DNA of 64,000 nucleotides from UBA6244 sp965140775 (lineage in GTDB: Bacteria; Bacteroidota; Bacteroidia; Bacteroidales; F082). The stretch is taken from assembly GCA_965140775.1 (NCBI GenBank), contig OZ223471.1, positions 4,216,001-4,280,000 on the forward strand. Reading direction: 5' to 3'. The notes under the pieces were generated by a model that was given only the letters and a program-made list of their open reading frames with translations, was not told where the DNA came from and ran no database searches. Positions 36,208 through 46,185 of the stretch are shown here, one piece after another (the stretch's first letter is position 1; every line of letters starts with the position of its first letter). The position numbers were made by a program, and so were the translations under genes.

Positions 36208-37479
36208 TTTTATGCGAATTGTTTTAAGACATCAAAATTACGACTTAATTACGGGTGTTGGCAAACGTTTGCGGTCAAATCTTTGGTAATTTGTACTGAT
36301 GTTAAATAAGGGAGCGCATGTGCCTGATGTTTTGGGAATTAAGGATGGGGTATTCAGCGCTTTCAGCGGGTTGGTTATACCCTAGTTGGTTGAGATAACG
36401 CATAATCGGAATTCAGGAAATATTCGCCTTGTTTATTACCTGCGAGAAAAAATCGGGTTTGGTTTTTTCAATTAAAAGATTCAACGATTCAGCATTTGGT
36501 GTTAAATTCCTCTTGAAGAAACCTGAATACCGAATGTGGATCGACGAACTGAGCTAATAAATATACCTCGGGTTGGGGAGTTCACAATTCAAAATACTCC
36601 TGATTTATCAAATATTTTCAAATGATATCATTGGTAGTTTATCCCGACATAGATATCTCGTTGAGCGAATTTTTCTTCACTTGGCAAGGAAATATCGTGC
36701 CAATCATCAGCAATTTTATCCAGATTAATAATTGCCGATAGTCGCTTGCAAATCGGCTATCAGGCAACACAAGATGTAAATTTACGGAACCAACGATCAT
36801 ACCTCTTAAAAAGCACAAATTAAAAAGCACAAATTGCCCCTATTTATCCCACGGGGTCTGAGTATGGAAGAGGGCACAAAAAGTGGAGGTAACGTCTTTG
36901 TATGACAAAAGGTATTCAATTCAATCCAATAATCCAGAACTAATTTCTATGTTTTTAATTCAGAAAAGTTAAAACAGACTGTTCTGAAACAGAATAGATA
37001 TTTGTTTAATCAAGTGTATTCCGAAAAGTATAGAAATAAATTTTTTACACTGAGTTCCTCAGAGTTTTTGTTGAGGTTATACATAGCTCTGCCTAACAAT
37101 AACATGTATCATTTGTATCAGATGGCTAATCTTAAGTTGAAGCCATTTAAAAGCTTATGAATGAACGACTTTTCGGAGCGAACTCATCCTTTAAACTATT
37201 AACGGTTAAAGACAGGAATACAATGAATAAAGAGATTATATTTGAATTAATTTTGAACTAAATATAATTGACTTCTATATTAACAACAAAAAAAATACTT
37301 GGTTGATTTGAGATAAAGAATTACTGGCTACAACAATGCATCATACTTTATGGCTATTTTGGTTTGAAATTCAAGTTTTTTGACAACAAATAACAATTAT
37401 TGTAATCACAAGGATTTGTCTTGGGAAAACGCCACAAAAGTATATACTGCCCGATGTATGCCATTTAATAAAAACCTAA
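36208..37479. other. 1.27-kb AT-rich region without recognisable genes
   Basis: Only very short frames exist and none is protein-like. A 14-mer AAAAAGCACAAATT is tandemly repeated at about 36809-36836. No tRNA, ribozyme or hairpin array was recognised. It may contain the promoter of maeB near 36210-36260 and the leader of the VOC gene near 37400-37479. Confidence 0.5.
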
Positions 37480-37866
37480 ATGAAAATTGAACATATCGCC
37501 ATTTGGTCTTTAGATTTAGAAAAAATGAAGCGTTTTTATCTAAACTTTTTTGACATAAAATCAAATGAAAAATATTATAATCCTCAGAACAAATTCAGTT
37601 CATATTTCTTGTCATTTGAAAATGGTGCTCGCATTGAATTAATGCATAGACCTGACATTTCTGAATTTATTGAAAAAAAGGATTCAAAATTAGGACTAAC
37701 TCATTTTGCCATATCTGTGGGCTCAAAAGAAAAAGTCAACTTGACTACTGAATTAGTGCGGAAAAATGGTTTTAATATAATTGGAGAACCACGAACAACT
37801 GGAGATGGATATTATGAAAGCGTAATCTCTGACCCAGAAGGAAATTTGATTGAAATAACTGAATAA
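37480..37866 (+). CDS. VOC-family (glyoxalase-like) protein
   Basis: 128 aa, a single VOC module pair. It opens MKIEHIAIWSLDLEKMKRFY with the first metal-ligand His5. Later come ARIELMHRPD (Glu) and LGLTHFAISVGS (His), and it ends ISDPEGNLIEITE with the last Glu. All four metal positions of a glyoxalase I-like site appear filled. The substrate is unknown; lactoylglutathione lyase or antibiotic-binding roles are possible but unsupported. The gene is markedly AT-rich and isolated, which suggests recent acquisition. Confidence 0.8.
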   Translation: MKIEHIAIWSLDLEKMKRFYLNFFDIKSNEKYYNPQNKFSSYFLSFENGARIELMHRPDISEFIEKKDSKLGLTHFAISVGSKEKVNLTTELVRKNGFNIIGEPRTTGDGYYESVISDPEGNLIEITE

Positions 37867-38198
37867 TACAGCATACAATAAACAGGACATTAAGCACCCC
37901 ATCCGCAACTTGCTGGATTGAACCACATTTCAATAACCTCAACACCTTACATCCACCTGAGCTCAGGTGATTCAAATACAAAGTTTTTGGTAGTGTCTTG
38001 CTTGTGCTTTGCTGAATTTTGCTGATGATATGGTGGTCTTATTTGAGTTAAACCTTTACCATTAAACTACCCCTCCTACATTTTGACACACCGTTTTTCT
38101 AACCCAACTAGCCGCCAAATCATCAAAACACAAACACAAAAAAACCCTGTCCGGGTGATGTTTCACCTGAACAGGGATGTTGAAATTTCTATAAAAAT
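37867..38198. other. Intergenic region between VOC gene and pgk
   Basis: No gene is seen. It contains the pgk terminator at 38145-38176. Confidence 0.6.
38145..38176 (-). terminator. Terminator of pgk
   Basis: On the minus strand CCCTGTTCAGGTGAA pairs with TTCACCCGGACAGGG (two wobble pairs), followed by TTTTTTTGTG. A strong intrinsic terminator 23 bp after the pgk stop. Confidence 0.85.
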
Positions 38199-39389
38199 TT
38201 ATCCTTCAATGGCTGCAACCCCGGGCAGCTCCTTGCCTTCAATATATTCCAGCATGGCTCCTCCACCGGTGGACACGTGGCTTACCTGGTCGCTGAGGTG
38301 GTATTTGTTTACCGCCGCCACCGAATCGCCTCCACCTACCAGCGAAAAGGCTCCTTTTTGGGTGGCTTCGGCAATGGCTTTGGCAATGGCGATGGTTCCC
38401 TGTGCAAAATTGTCCATTTCGAACACGCCCATGGGGCCATTCCACAACAAAGTGGATGAGTTGAGAATAATATCTTTGATGGCTGCAATGGAATCGGGTC
38501 CGATATCGAGCCCCATCCATCCGTCGGGAATTGCATCAGCCTCACAGGTTTGGCGTTGGGCTTCGTTATCGAATTTGTCTGCAATTACGGCATCTGTGGG
38601 CACATAAAAATGCACACCCAGTGTTTTGGCCTTTTCCATGGCAGCTTTGGCGGTGTCAATCAAATCGTCTTCCACCAGCGAGTTGCCCACTTTTCCACCC
38701 AATGCTTTGATGAAGGTGAACATCATACCTCCGCCAATCACCAGGTTGTCCACCTTATCCAACAGGTTGTTGATGATTTCGATTTTTCCGGAAACTTTGG
38801 CACCACCCAGTATGGCAGTCACTGGTTTGTGACCTTCTTTCAGCACTTTGTTTATGCTGTTGAGCTCGTTGCCCATCACGTACCCAAACAGTTTGTCGTT
38901 GGGGAAAAACTGTGCAATGATGGCGGTGGAAGCATGGGCACGGTGCGCTGTACCGAAGGCGTCGTTCATATAAACGTCGGCAAGATTGGCCAGTTTTTTG
39001 GCAAATTCCACATCTCCTTTTTCTTCTTCTTTGTAGAAACGCAGATTTTCGAGCAACAGCACCTGACCGGGAAGCAAACCGGCTGCCATTTTGCGGGCTG
39101 ATTCGCCAATACAATCATCGGCAAACTGCACGCTGGTTCCCAACTTGTTCGACAAATCTTCTACGATATGTCGCAAGGAGAATTTATCTTCAGGACCTGT
39201 TTTTGGTCGGCCCAAATGCGACATGAGAATAACCGAACCACCTCCCTGAAGGATTTTTTTGATGGTTGGAATGGCTGCTTTTATTCGGGTGTCGTCGGTG
39301 ATGTGAAACTGTGCATCCAAAGGCACGTTAAAATCTACACGAACGATTACTTTCTTGTTTCTAAAGTCGTAATTATCAATATTTTTCAT
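38199..39389 (-). CDS. pgk: Phosphoglycerate kinase
   Basis: 396 aa, standard length. Visible motifs are VIVRVDFNVPLD (residues 14-25), SHLGRPK, the arginine-rich 3-PG site segments ENLRFYKEEEKGD and DAFGTAHRAHAST, the nucleotide-domain GGAKVSGKIEIINNL, WNGPMGVFE and the C-terminal GGGDSVAAV. The enzyme makes ATP from 1,3-bisphosphoglycerate in glycolysis. It is transcribed alone. Confidence 0.97.
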   Translation of the reverse strand: MKNIDNYDFRNKKVIVRVDFNVPLDAQFHITDDTRIKAAIPTIKKILQGGGSVILMSHLGRPKTGPEDKFSLRHIVEDLSNKLGTSVQFADDCIGESARKMAAGLLPGQVLLLENLRFYKEEEKGDVEFAKKLANLADVYMNDAFGTAHRAHASTAIIAQFFPNDKLFGYVMGNELNSINKVLKEGHKPVTAILGGAKVSGKIEIINNLLDKVDNLVIGGGMMFTFIKALGGKVGNSLVEDDLIDTAKAAMEKAKTLGVHFYVPTDAVIADKFDNEAQRQTCEADAIPDGWMGLDIGPDSIAAIKDIILNSSTLLWNGPMGVFEMDNFAQGTIAIAKAIAEATQKGAFSLVGGGDSVAAVNKYHLSDQVSHVSTGGGAMLEYIEGKELPGVAAIEG

Positions 39390-39686
39390 GATAATGTTTA
39401 AGTTTTAAGTAAATGGAATTTCCTTTGCAAAAATAACAAACATCGCTTACCCAATTTCCGGAAAACACAATTATTAATGATAATCAGGTAAAAAAAGGGG
39501 AGAATTATGGTGGCATTTTTGCCGGGTGCAATGGTTTGCGCTTATTGCAAATAAATTCATCCCAACCTTAAGTCAACTCCATAAAGGTGATTTGTTCAAT
39601 CTTCCGGGAAACCGGGTAAATAAGCCATGAAATAATGAGTGCTGATAATTCCGTTGAATCGCGTTACTAATCCATGCAAGGGGCAA
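39390..39686. other. Intergenic region upstream of pgk
   Basis: It holds a candidate -7 element TATTTTTG on the minus strand (39435-39428), about 40 bp above the pgk ATG. Nothing else is recognised. Confidence 0.45.
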
Positions 39687-41267
39687 TTATTTCACCTCAA
39701 TTCGCAACAACTTTTTCATATTATTCGGCAGACCAAATTCGTAAATTATTTCATTGTCAAGAGTACGCACACTGTATTTGTTGCTAAAGGGTGCGACAAC
39801 AGCTCCTTTCAATTCGCGCACATCCACAATGGAAAACTTACTCACCTCACCGGTGGCATTATTCACCTGATAACAAGTTAAATACCCCCCATAACCATCA
39901 TGATGTTTTTCGGGCTCATCGGTATCAGCCAGTTTGAGGTTATCGATATGATCGAGAAAAAGAAAATACCTGTTTCCTTCAAAATCCAGTTGATGGTACG
40001 ACAAGCTTAACTCGTAACCAAAAATACCCCATTGTCGCTTAACAAGTTTCTGCATCCAGGCAAGTTCATCATTGGGCAAAATTTTTGTCACGAGGATATC
40101 CTCGGCGTAATCGTTAAAAGTTTTGGGACCTTGTTTGGTGTATGCCTGTTCTCCTACCAACACCAGCGACCCATCCGAGTCGTCATTTATTTCGCGTAAT
40201 ATCAGGTTGTTAATCGAAGGTTTATTGCCGGGTTTTTCATTCTCTTTTCGTGTTTTCTTGTCTCTGTTTTTATTGGCTATTTCCAAAGAAAAATCATAGA
40301 AATGCACCTCAGGCTTTTCATCCTCCTTTTTTTGTTTCACCACAAATAACCCGTTTGCATTTTCCAAATCATCCCCATAATTGTAGTATCCGCCGATGAT
40401 AAGTTCGTCGTTTGCAGCTTTGTTCATTTTAATATCCACAATCAGTTTGTCGTTAAACCTTATTGGAATCTTCTTAAACTTTGATTTTTCAGGTTCGGTA
40501 CGAAGAAGTTCCAAACGATAATTGGGTGAACCTTTAACCATTTTTACTTTCCCTGAATTATCATCAAACACATAAGTCAGCAAGGTAACGATGCCATCCG
40601 AATCCACCGCACAATCCAAATATTCTGTGCTTTTTTCGGTATAAGGCATGGCTTCTTCTCTGCTCCACAGTTCATTCAAATTTTCGTCGAACACATGAAT
40701 GCCAATCACGTCAGAATTCTTTGCTGAATTGGTTTTCGAGGGGCTTTTGCAATACTTAACCAGAAAACGGGTGCTGTCGTATGAGGTTTGGAAATCATAT
40801 TTATTGGCCGTTACCATTCCTGCTCTACCAGTTATTCCCGAGTAGGTACCTTTCACTTTGCCATCTGCCTCAACAAGTAAAATCCCTTTCCCAACGAATA
40901 GCCCTGTTTCAAAATTGATCTCTCTGTAAAAAAGTTGTTCTTTTTTTCGTGCCTTATCCCAATGCGCATAGAAAATATAATATCTGTTGTTTAACTCGCC
41001 AATATGTTCAACTACCCAATCGTCAGGAAAATCACGGTACAACTTGCTCTTTTTTTTAACCAATGCTTCTGTGTCAAATTTTACCAGAGTAACATCCATG
41101 TTGTCAATCTTTACGGCTAGTATCTCTCCATCCCGGTAAAAATATTTGTCTTCCAATGACATGACTGATTTATAGGCCTTTCCTAAGGAATATTCAAATT
41201 GGGTTGTTTGGCTTATCATCACCATTGGCAACAAAAACAATAGGAGAGCCTGTGTAAGTTTTTTCAT
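39687..41267 (-). CDS. Large exported protein of unknown function
   Basis: 526 aa with a signal peptide (1-19, ending MVMISQ). No domain is recognised. The sequence alternates short beta-like strands with charged loops (for example EEDEKPEVHFYDF) at about 45-residue intervals, as in propeller proteins that report a running value. Asp, Lys and Tyr are abundant. It lacks a lipobox and an obvious T9SS tail, so a periplasmic location is most likely. Similar-length 'hypothetical exported' proteins are common in Marinilabiliales-type genomes, but I cannot name the family. Confidence 0.7.
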   Translation of the reverse strand: MKKLTQALLLFLLPMVMISQTTQFEYSLGKAYKSVMSLEDKYFYRDGEILAVKIDNMDVTLVKFDTEALVKKKSKLYRDFPDDWVVEHIGELNNRYYIFYAHWDKARKKEQLFYREINFETGLFVGKGILLVEADGKVKGTYSGITGRAGMVTANKYDFQTSYDSTRFLVKYCKSPSKTNSAKNSDVIGIHVFDENLNELWSREEAMPYTEKSTEYLDCAVDSDGIVTLLTYVFDDNSGKVKMVKGSPNYRLELLRTEPEKSKFKKIPIRFNDKLIVDIKMNKAANDELIIGGYYNYGDDLENANGLFVVKQKKEDEKPEVHFYDFSLEIANKNRDKKTRKENEKPGNKPSINNLILREINDDSDGSLVLVGEQAYTKQGPKTFNDYAEDILVTKILPNDELAWMQKLVKRQWGIFGYELSLSYHQLDFEGNRYFLFLDHIDNLKLADTDEPEKHHDGYGGYLTCYQVNNATGEVSKFSIVDVRELKGAVVAPFSNKYSVRTLDNEIIYEFGLPNNMKKLLRIEVK

Positions 41268-41583
41268 TCGTTATGTATTTATTGCAAATGTCGGATATTT
41301 CAGGTGTTTGACAAATTTTGGATCAATAAATCATCAGACTTTTCACCTGGTAGCTGTAAAGAATCTATGTTTTTGAGTTGTTTAAAATAAGTTGACAGAT
41401 AGGCAGAAAACCCTCAGTCATATACTTTTTCCATGGTTTTCAACTCGAAAGAGGTCAGCCATGTCCGACTAAATCAACCTGATCATGTTTCCAAAACCTG
41501 AGACTACTCACCACCGCAGTCAAAATATCAATGGTTTTAAATATGACTTTTTTTGTACATTTGGAATCTCAATAATTACAGCC
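41268..41583. other. Intergenic region with promoter of the beta-oxidation operon
   Basis: No gene is seen. An exact -7 element TACATTTG lies at 41556-41563, 20 bp above the ATG of the crotonase gene. Confidence 0.5.
41556..41563 (+). promoter_or_regulatory. Candidate -7 element TACATTTG of the beta-oxidation operon
   Basis: An exact match to TAnnTTTG. Its position inside the longer open frame rules against the upstream start at 41485. Confidence 0.5.
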
Positions 41584-42375
41584 ATGCAGTACGAAATACT
41601 AAAAACAGAAATTATCGATGGCATCGCCATTGTAACCATCAGTCGGCCTCAGGCCATGAACGCGCTTAACACCCAATTTTTTCAGGAAATGGACATGAAA
41701 GTGAAAGAAATTTCGCTCAATAAATCCATACAGGTGCTCATCATCACGGGTGAAGGAAAAGCCTTTGTTGCGGGTGCCGATATCGCAGAGATGGTAAACA
41801 AAACCCAGGACGAAGGCGAAGCTTTTTCACGTCTGGGTCAACATACTTTCAGCAGTTTTGGGAAAATGGAAATCCCGGTGATTGCTGCTATCAATGGTTT
41901 TGCTCTGGGGGGTGGACTCGAACTGGCCATGGGATGCGATTTTCGTTTGGCCAGCTCCAAGGCCAAATTCGGACAACCGGAAGTTAATCTGGGGCTCATT
42001 CCCGGTTATGCCGGAACCCAACGCCTGTCGCGCCTCACCAACATGGGCACTGCCCTGTACATGCTCATGACCGCCGACATGCTCACCGCCGATGAAGCCT
42101 TGCGTATCGGACTGGTGCAAAAGGTGTTCGAACCCGAAGTTTTCATGGATGAAGTTCTTAATGTGGCACGAAACATCGTGGCCAAAGGGCCCGAAGCCAT
42201 CAGAAAAGTAAAAAAAGTGGTGCGCCATGGTTGCGATCTTCCCTTTGTGGAGGGCGAAAACCTGGAAGCAGTGGAATTCGGAACCCTGTTTGGCGAAGGC
42301 CGCGAAGGAAAAGAAGGTATGGAAGCCTTTCTGGAAAAAAGAAAACCCAATTGGGTGCAAACCCGAAAATGCTAA
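41584..42375 (+). CDS. Enoyl-CoA hydratase (crotonase family)
   Basis: 263 aa from the ATG at 41584 (MQYEILKTEIIDGIAIVTIS); the longer frame begins within promoter sequence. Oxyanion-hole regions are present: AFVAGADIAEM and INGFALGGGLELAMGCD. Both catalytic glutamates of hydratases are there (GGGLELA and GQPEVNLGL). It hydrates short-chain enoyl-CoA such as crotonyl-CoA. It is first of a three-gene unit with a hydroxyacyl-CoA dehydrogenase and a thiolase, which together form a complete beta-oxidation (or reverse, chain-building) cycle apart from the acyl-CoA dehydrogenase. Confidence 0.92.
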   Translation: MQYEILKTEIIDGIAIVTISRPQAMNALNTQFFQEMDMKVKEISLNKSIQVLIITGEGKAFVAGADIAEMVNKTQDEGEAFSRLGQHTFSSFGKMEIPVIAAINGFALGGGLELAMGCDFRLASSKAKFGQPEVNLGLIPGYAGTQRLSRLTNMGTALYMLMTADMLTADEALRIGLVQKVFEPEVFMDEVLNVARNIVAKGPEAIRKVKKVVRHGCDLPFVEGENLEAVEFGTLFGEGREGKEGMEAFLEKRKPNWVQTRKC

Positions 42376-42422
42376 ACAATAACTAATCAAACCGATTACA
42401 GCATATTTAAATCTTAAATAAC

Positions 42423-43766
42423 ATGACTTACGACGAAAGATTACAAAACGTTTCGGTGCTGGGTGCTGCCGGTAAAATGGGAAGCGGCATCTTGCTGCTC
42501 ACCGCCCTCGAAATGGCCGACCTCAGCCTGAAACCCGAAAACAAAGACAAATCATTTGTCTTGAATGCCATCGATGTGTCACCGGCCGGGCTCTCCGGAC
42601 TGATGAAATACCTCCGCGATCAAGTGCGTAAAGCGGCCGAAAAAAAGACCGTCTGGCTCCGTCAGATGTATGCCGACCGCGACGACCTGATCGAAAACTA
42701 CGACATCATCGATGAATACATCTTCGATGTGCTCAACATTGTTCGGCCGGTTACCAACATGGAAGCTGCTCACCAATCAAACCTGGTATTTGAAGCTGTA
42801 AGCGAAAATAAAGACCTGAAAGTGAAGCTTTTGTCGGGAATAGATAAAAACAATCCCAACAAGCCCTGGTTTTTCACCAACACTTCCTCGGTGCCCATCA
42901 ACCTGATTGAAAAAGAAGCAGGATTGAATGGCCGCATTCTCGGATTCCATTTTTACAATCCACCGGCCATCCAACGTTTGGTAGAGGTAATCATCACCAA
43001 AAATACGGGAGAAGAGGTACTGGCCTTTGCGCACCAATATGCCAAAAACCTCCGTAAAGTGGTGGTACCTTCCAACGATTTCGCCGGATTTATTGGCAAT
43101 GGCCACTTCATGCGCGATGCCCTCCACGGAATCAAAGAAGCCGAAGAGCTGGCCGCCGAAAATGAATTCCCCTTGTACAAAGCCATTTACATGGTGAATA
43201 AGGTTACCCAGGATTACTTGGTTCGCCCCATGGGTATCTTCCAATTGATTGATTACGTGGGAATAGACGTGGTTCAGTTTATTTTGAATGTGATGAATCC
43301 TTTTGTTGCCGACGAAAAACTTCACAGCGACCTGCTCGACAAACTGATGCTGCAGGGTGTTAAGGGTGGGCAAATGTCAAGTGGCGCCCAAAAGGATGGA
43401 TTTTTCAAATACAAAGGTGGTCGCATGACCTCCATTTGGGATATCCACAAACAAGAATATGTTGATATTGATAAGTTCCGGGAAGAATGTGATGAAATGC
43501 TCGGCGAAATGCCCGACAGTCAGGTAGCCTGGAAAAACATCATGCGCGACAAAGATAAGGACGCCAAACTGGCTGCATTTTTCAATGATCTGAAAGAGCT
43601 GGATGCCTTGGGAGCCGCCATCGCCATCGACTATGGAAAACGCTCCAAGGAAATTGGCCTTAAACTCGTAAGCGACAAAGTTTCCGACCACATCGACCAC
43701 GTGAATACCGTGATGCTCACTGGTTTTTATCATGCCTACGGTCCCATCAACGATTTCTTTGACTAA
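42423..43766 (+). CDS. 3-hydroxyacyl-CoA dehydrogenase family protein
   Basis: 447 aa. The Rossmann loop is VSVLGAAGKMGSGI (residues 10-23). Catalytic-site segments of the family follow: AVSENKDLKVKL, FFTNTSSVPIN, and LGFHFYNPPAIQRLVEVI with the active-site His. It is longer than the classical 280-300 aa PaaH/Hbd, with insertions in the Rossmann half and an extended C-terminal helical domain. This long type recurs in Bacteroidota beside thiolase genes. It oxidises 3-hydroxyacyl-CoA with NAD+. Confidence 0.85.
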   Translation: MTYDERLQNVSVLGAAGKMGSGILLLTALEMADLSLKPENKDKSFVLNAIDVSPAGLSGLMKYLRDQVRKAAEKKTVWLRQMYADRDDLIENYDIIDEYIFDVLNIVRPVTNMEAAHQSNLVFEAVSENKDLKVKLLSGIDKNNPNKPWFFTNTSSVPINLIEKEAGLNGRILGFHFYNPPAIQRLVEVIITKNTGEEVLAFAHQYAKNLRKVVVPSNDFAGFIGNGHFMRDALHGIKEAEELAAENEFPLYKAIYMVNKVTQDYLVRPMGIFQLIDYVGIDVVQFILNVMNPFVADEKLHSDLLDKLMLQGVKGGQMSSGAQKDGFFKYKGGRMTSIWDIHKQEYVDIDKFREECDEMLGEMPDSQVAWKNIMRDKDKDAKLAAFFNDLKELDALGAAIAIDYGKRSKEIGLKLVSDKVSDHIDHVNTVMLTGFYHAYGPINDFFD

Positions 43767-43813
43767 CCAATTCGCGTATTCCTTTGTAAAAAGCATTAAA
43801 AAAATAAGGTAAA

Positions 43814-45061
43814 ATGAAGAAACTGAGAAAGAAAATATACATGACTGCCGGATACAACACCATTTCGTTGGGAACCGGAAGAAGAGAGTTTAACCCCAAA
43901 AAACCGCGTCCGGGTTTGGAACACTATATCAAAGAAGCCGGGGAAGGGGTGCTCAACCAAATTGGTGGTGCCGAAAATGTGGATGAATCGGTGATTAGCA
44001 ATTTTATGGCTGCACGGTTCAACAAACAGGGCAACCTGCCCGGATTTATCCCTTACATCAATGAAGGTTTGCAATGGAAACCGGCCACCTCGGTGGAGGG
44101 AGCCTGCGGATCAGGAGGACTGGCACTGATGAATGGCATCAAAACCGTACTGTCGGAAACTGCCGATGTGGTACTTACCCTGGGTGTGGAAGTGCAAAAT
44201 ACGGTGAAGGCCATCTACGGAGCGGATATTCTGGCCGGAGCCGGTTGGTATGAACGCAGAAAAACCAGCCATGCTTACTTTTTCCCGGGCCAGTTTAGCG
44301 ACCGTGCCGGAGCTTATTACGAAAAATACGACTACGACCGCGCCCGCAAAGGAATGGCTCGCTGGTATGCCAATGCCATCGAAAATGCACGTCTCGACCC
44401 CACGGCACAAGAACACCAAAATACCGCTCTCGACCCCTATGCTCAGGCCTATGGCATGAAACTCAATGGCAGAAGTTTTGTGGATCACCTCACGGTACTC
44501 GACTGTTCCAAGGTGTCCGATGGAGCTTCAGGTATCGCCATTTGCTCGGAAGAGGGTCTTGAAAAAATTGGTGTAGCCAAAAAAGATGCCGTTGAGGTGG
44601 TTGGCTGGGCACAAGCCATCCGCAATATCACCAACGATCCCACCGACCTTACCGAACTGGAAACCATCAAGAAAGCTGCCCATCAGGCCATGGAAAGTGC
44701 CGGAATCACCGTTGAGCAGCTGGGAACCCTCGAACTGCACGATTGTTTTTCCATTGCAGGCATTTTGGTGATAGAAGCATTGGGATTAGCCAAACCCGGC
44801 GAAGGTTGCGATTATGTGGCCGCAGGAAAAACCTCACGCACGGGCGAACTGCCTACCAATACCACCGGCGGACTCATCGGGTGGGGACATCCCACCGGTG
44901 CCACAGGTGTGCATCAGGCGGTTACCATCTGGCAACAGCTCACCGGAAAGGCCGGAAAAGCACAAATAGCCATGAAAGCCGAAAAACCTTACGGCATGAC
45001 CATCAACATGGGTGGCGATGATGTAACGGTGGTAGCCATCGTTTATAAAAGAGGAGAGTAA
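43814..45061 (+). CDS. Thiolase (acetyl-CoA acyltransferase, SCP-x-like)
   Basis: 415 aa. The nucleophilic cysteine lies in VEGACGSGGLALMNG (about 91-105). The C-terminal active-site segments are LELHDCFSIAGILVIEALG and GGLIGWGHPTGATGVHQ. The HDCF motif and the overall length are those of SCP-x-like thiolases rather than AtoB/FadA. It cleaves 3-ketoacyl-CoA or condenses acetyl-CoA. It completes the hydratase-dehydrogenase-thiolase operon; a stem-loop follows at 45071-45101. Confidence 0.88.
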   Translation: MKKLRKKIYMTAGYNTISLGTGRREFNPKKPRPGLEHYIKEAGEGVLNQIGGAENVDESVISNFMAARFNKQGNLPGFIPYINEGLQWKPATSVEGACGSGGLALMNGIKTVLSETADVVLTLGVEVQNTVKAIYGADILAGAGWYERRKTSHAYFFPGQFSDRAGAYYEKYDYDRARKGMARWYANAIENARLDPTAQEHQNTALDPYAQAYGMKLNGRSFVDHLTVLDCSKVSDGASGIAICSEEGLEKIGVAKKDAVEVVGWAQAIRNITNDPTDLTELETIKKAAHQAMESAGITVEQLGTLELHDCFSIAGILVIEALGLAKPGEGCDYVAAGKTSRTGELPTNTTGGLIGWGHPTGATGVHQAVTIWQQLTGKAGKAQIAMKAEKPYGMTINMGGDDVTVVAIVYKRGE

Positions 45062-45070
45062 ATAAATTCT

Positions 45071-45101
45071 ACCCGACAGGAATATCAACCCCCTGTCGGG
45101 T
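45071..45101 (+). terminator. Hairpin after the thiolase gene
   Basis: ACCCGACAGG ... CCTGTCGGGT is a perfect 10-bp stem 10 bp after the stop codon. The U-tract is weak, so it may be a 3'-stabilising hairpin as well as a terminator. Confidence 0.6.
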
Positions 45102-45248
45102 GAATTGTTCACAATTATTAGCCCATTGGCAGGTTCTTTTTTTCAAAGATTGGTTGCCGATAGTGTCAATCGCTCATTTTAGCAAGATTTTTGTCATTCT
45201 ATTTTGTTGAGTAATGGATTCCCAACTTGGGTAGTTTCATTATTTCGA

Positions 45249-45256
45249 TATCTTTG
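45249..45256 (+). promoter_or_regulatory. Candidate -7 element TATCTTTG of the TPR gene
   Basis: An exact TAnnTTTG match with a TTGG about 22 bp upstream. The resulting 5' UTR would be about 80 nt. Confidence 0.4.
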
Positions 45257-45346
45257 TGATTGGAAAAATTGGTTATTCCAATGCGTTAAGTTGCATAGCC
45301 CAACCGTTTTTGCTTATAAAAATCTGTACAACTAAATAGAAATCAA

Positions 45347-46174
45347 ATGTTTTCCGACACGCAGGATCATGAGGTTTATACTCCTCCCGGAGGAAGTCCC
45401 TACTTTGAACTAAAATCAACTTTGCAACGCTATGTTTCCGAAAAAAACTGGATGGGAGCAGAGCGTTCGGCCCGCGATATGCTGGCCATCTATCCCAACT
45501 CAGATTTTGCCTATTATATTTTGGGCATGGCATTGGTCAGGCAAAGAAATTATCCCGAGGCACTCCTCAACTTAAAAAAAGCCCTCTACCTGAACCCCGA
45601 TTTGATGAGTGCCCACTATCAGTTGGGCATCGCGGCATACTACCAAAAAGAATTTGTTACGGCCTTGCATCACTTTAATGCAGCTTTGGACAAAGGTATA
45701 AACACCCACTTTTTGCATTACAACATGGGCAATACGTGGTATCAAATGAGCGACTTCCATGCCGCCATCCGTGCCTATTTGCGTAGTCTGTCGCTGTGCC
45801 CCGAATATACTCCGGCAGCCTATGGCTTGTTTCGGGTTTACTTTAAAAATCAGGAATATCAACTGGCGGTATCGGCTCTTCGTCCGGTTATTAGCGACGA
45901 AAAACTGCCCGAATATCTCTTTGCTCAGGCACGTTTGCTTTATGAAAACGAACCCGAAACCAATGCCCACAAACTTCGCGAAGCCCACCGTTTGCTCACC
46001 TGTGCCATCGATTTGAATTCCGAATTCGCTCTGGCCTATTACGAACGGGCTTATGTCAACAGCAAACTCAACGACCTACACGGTTTCGCCCGCGACAAAA
46101 ATACCGCCTTCAGTTTAGATCCCCATTTGAGAAAAGGTCATACCTTTGGCTTGTATTCATCGCGATACATTTAA
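45347..46174 (+). CDS. Tetratricopeptide repeat protein
   Basis: 275 aa, soluble, no signal peptide. At least five TPR units are visible, for example residues 43-75 (SDFAYYILGMALVRQRNYPE) and 77-110 (ALYLNPDLMSAHYQLGIAAY), in 34-residue spacing with the W/G/Y/P positions. It is a scaffolding protein with unknown partner. The downstream MobB-like gene follows after only 11 bp and is probably cotranscribed. Confidence 0.8.
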   Translation: MFSDTQDHEVYTPPGGSPYFELKSTLQRYVSEKNWMGAERSARDMLAIYPNSDFAYYILGMALVRQRNYPEALLNLKKALYLNPDLMSAHYQLGIAAYYQKEFVTALHHFNAALDKGINTHFLHYNMGNTWYQMSDFHAAIRAYLRSLSLCPEYTPAAYGLFRVYFKNQEYQLAVSALRPVISDEKLPEYLFAQARLLYENEPETNAHKLREAHRLLTCAIDLNSEFALAYYERAYVNSKLNDLHGFARDKNTAFSLDPHLRKGHTFGLYSSRYI

Positions 46175-46185
46175 CCTAAGTACAA

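Noticed and set aside
36639..36830. 63-codon minus-strand frame in the empty region
   Set aside because: Short, no recognisable features, isolated.
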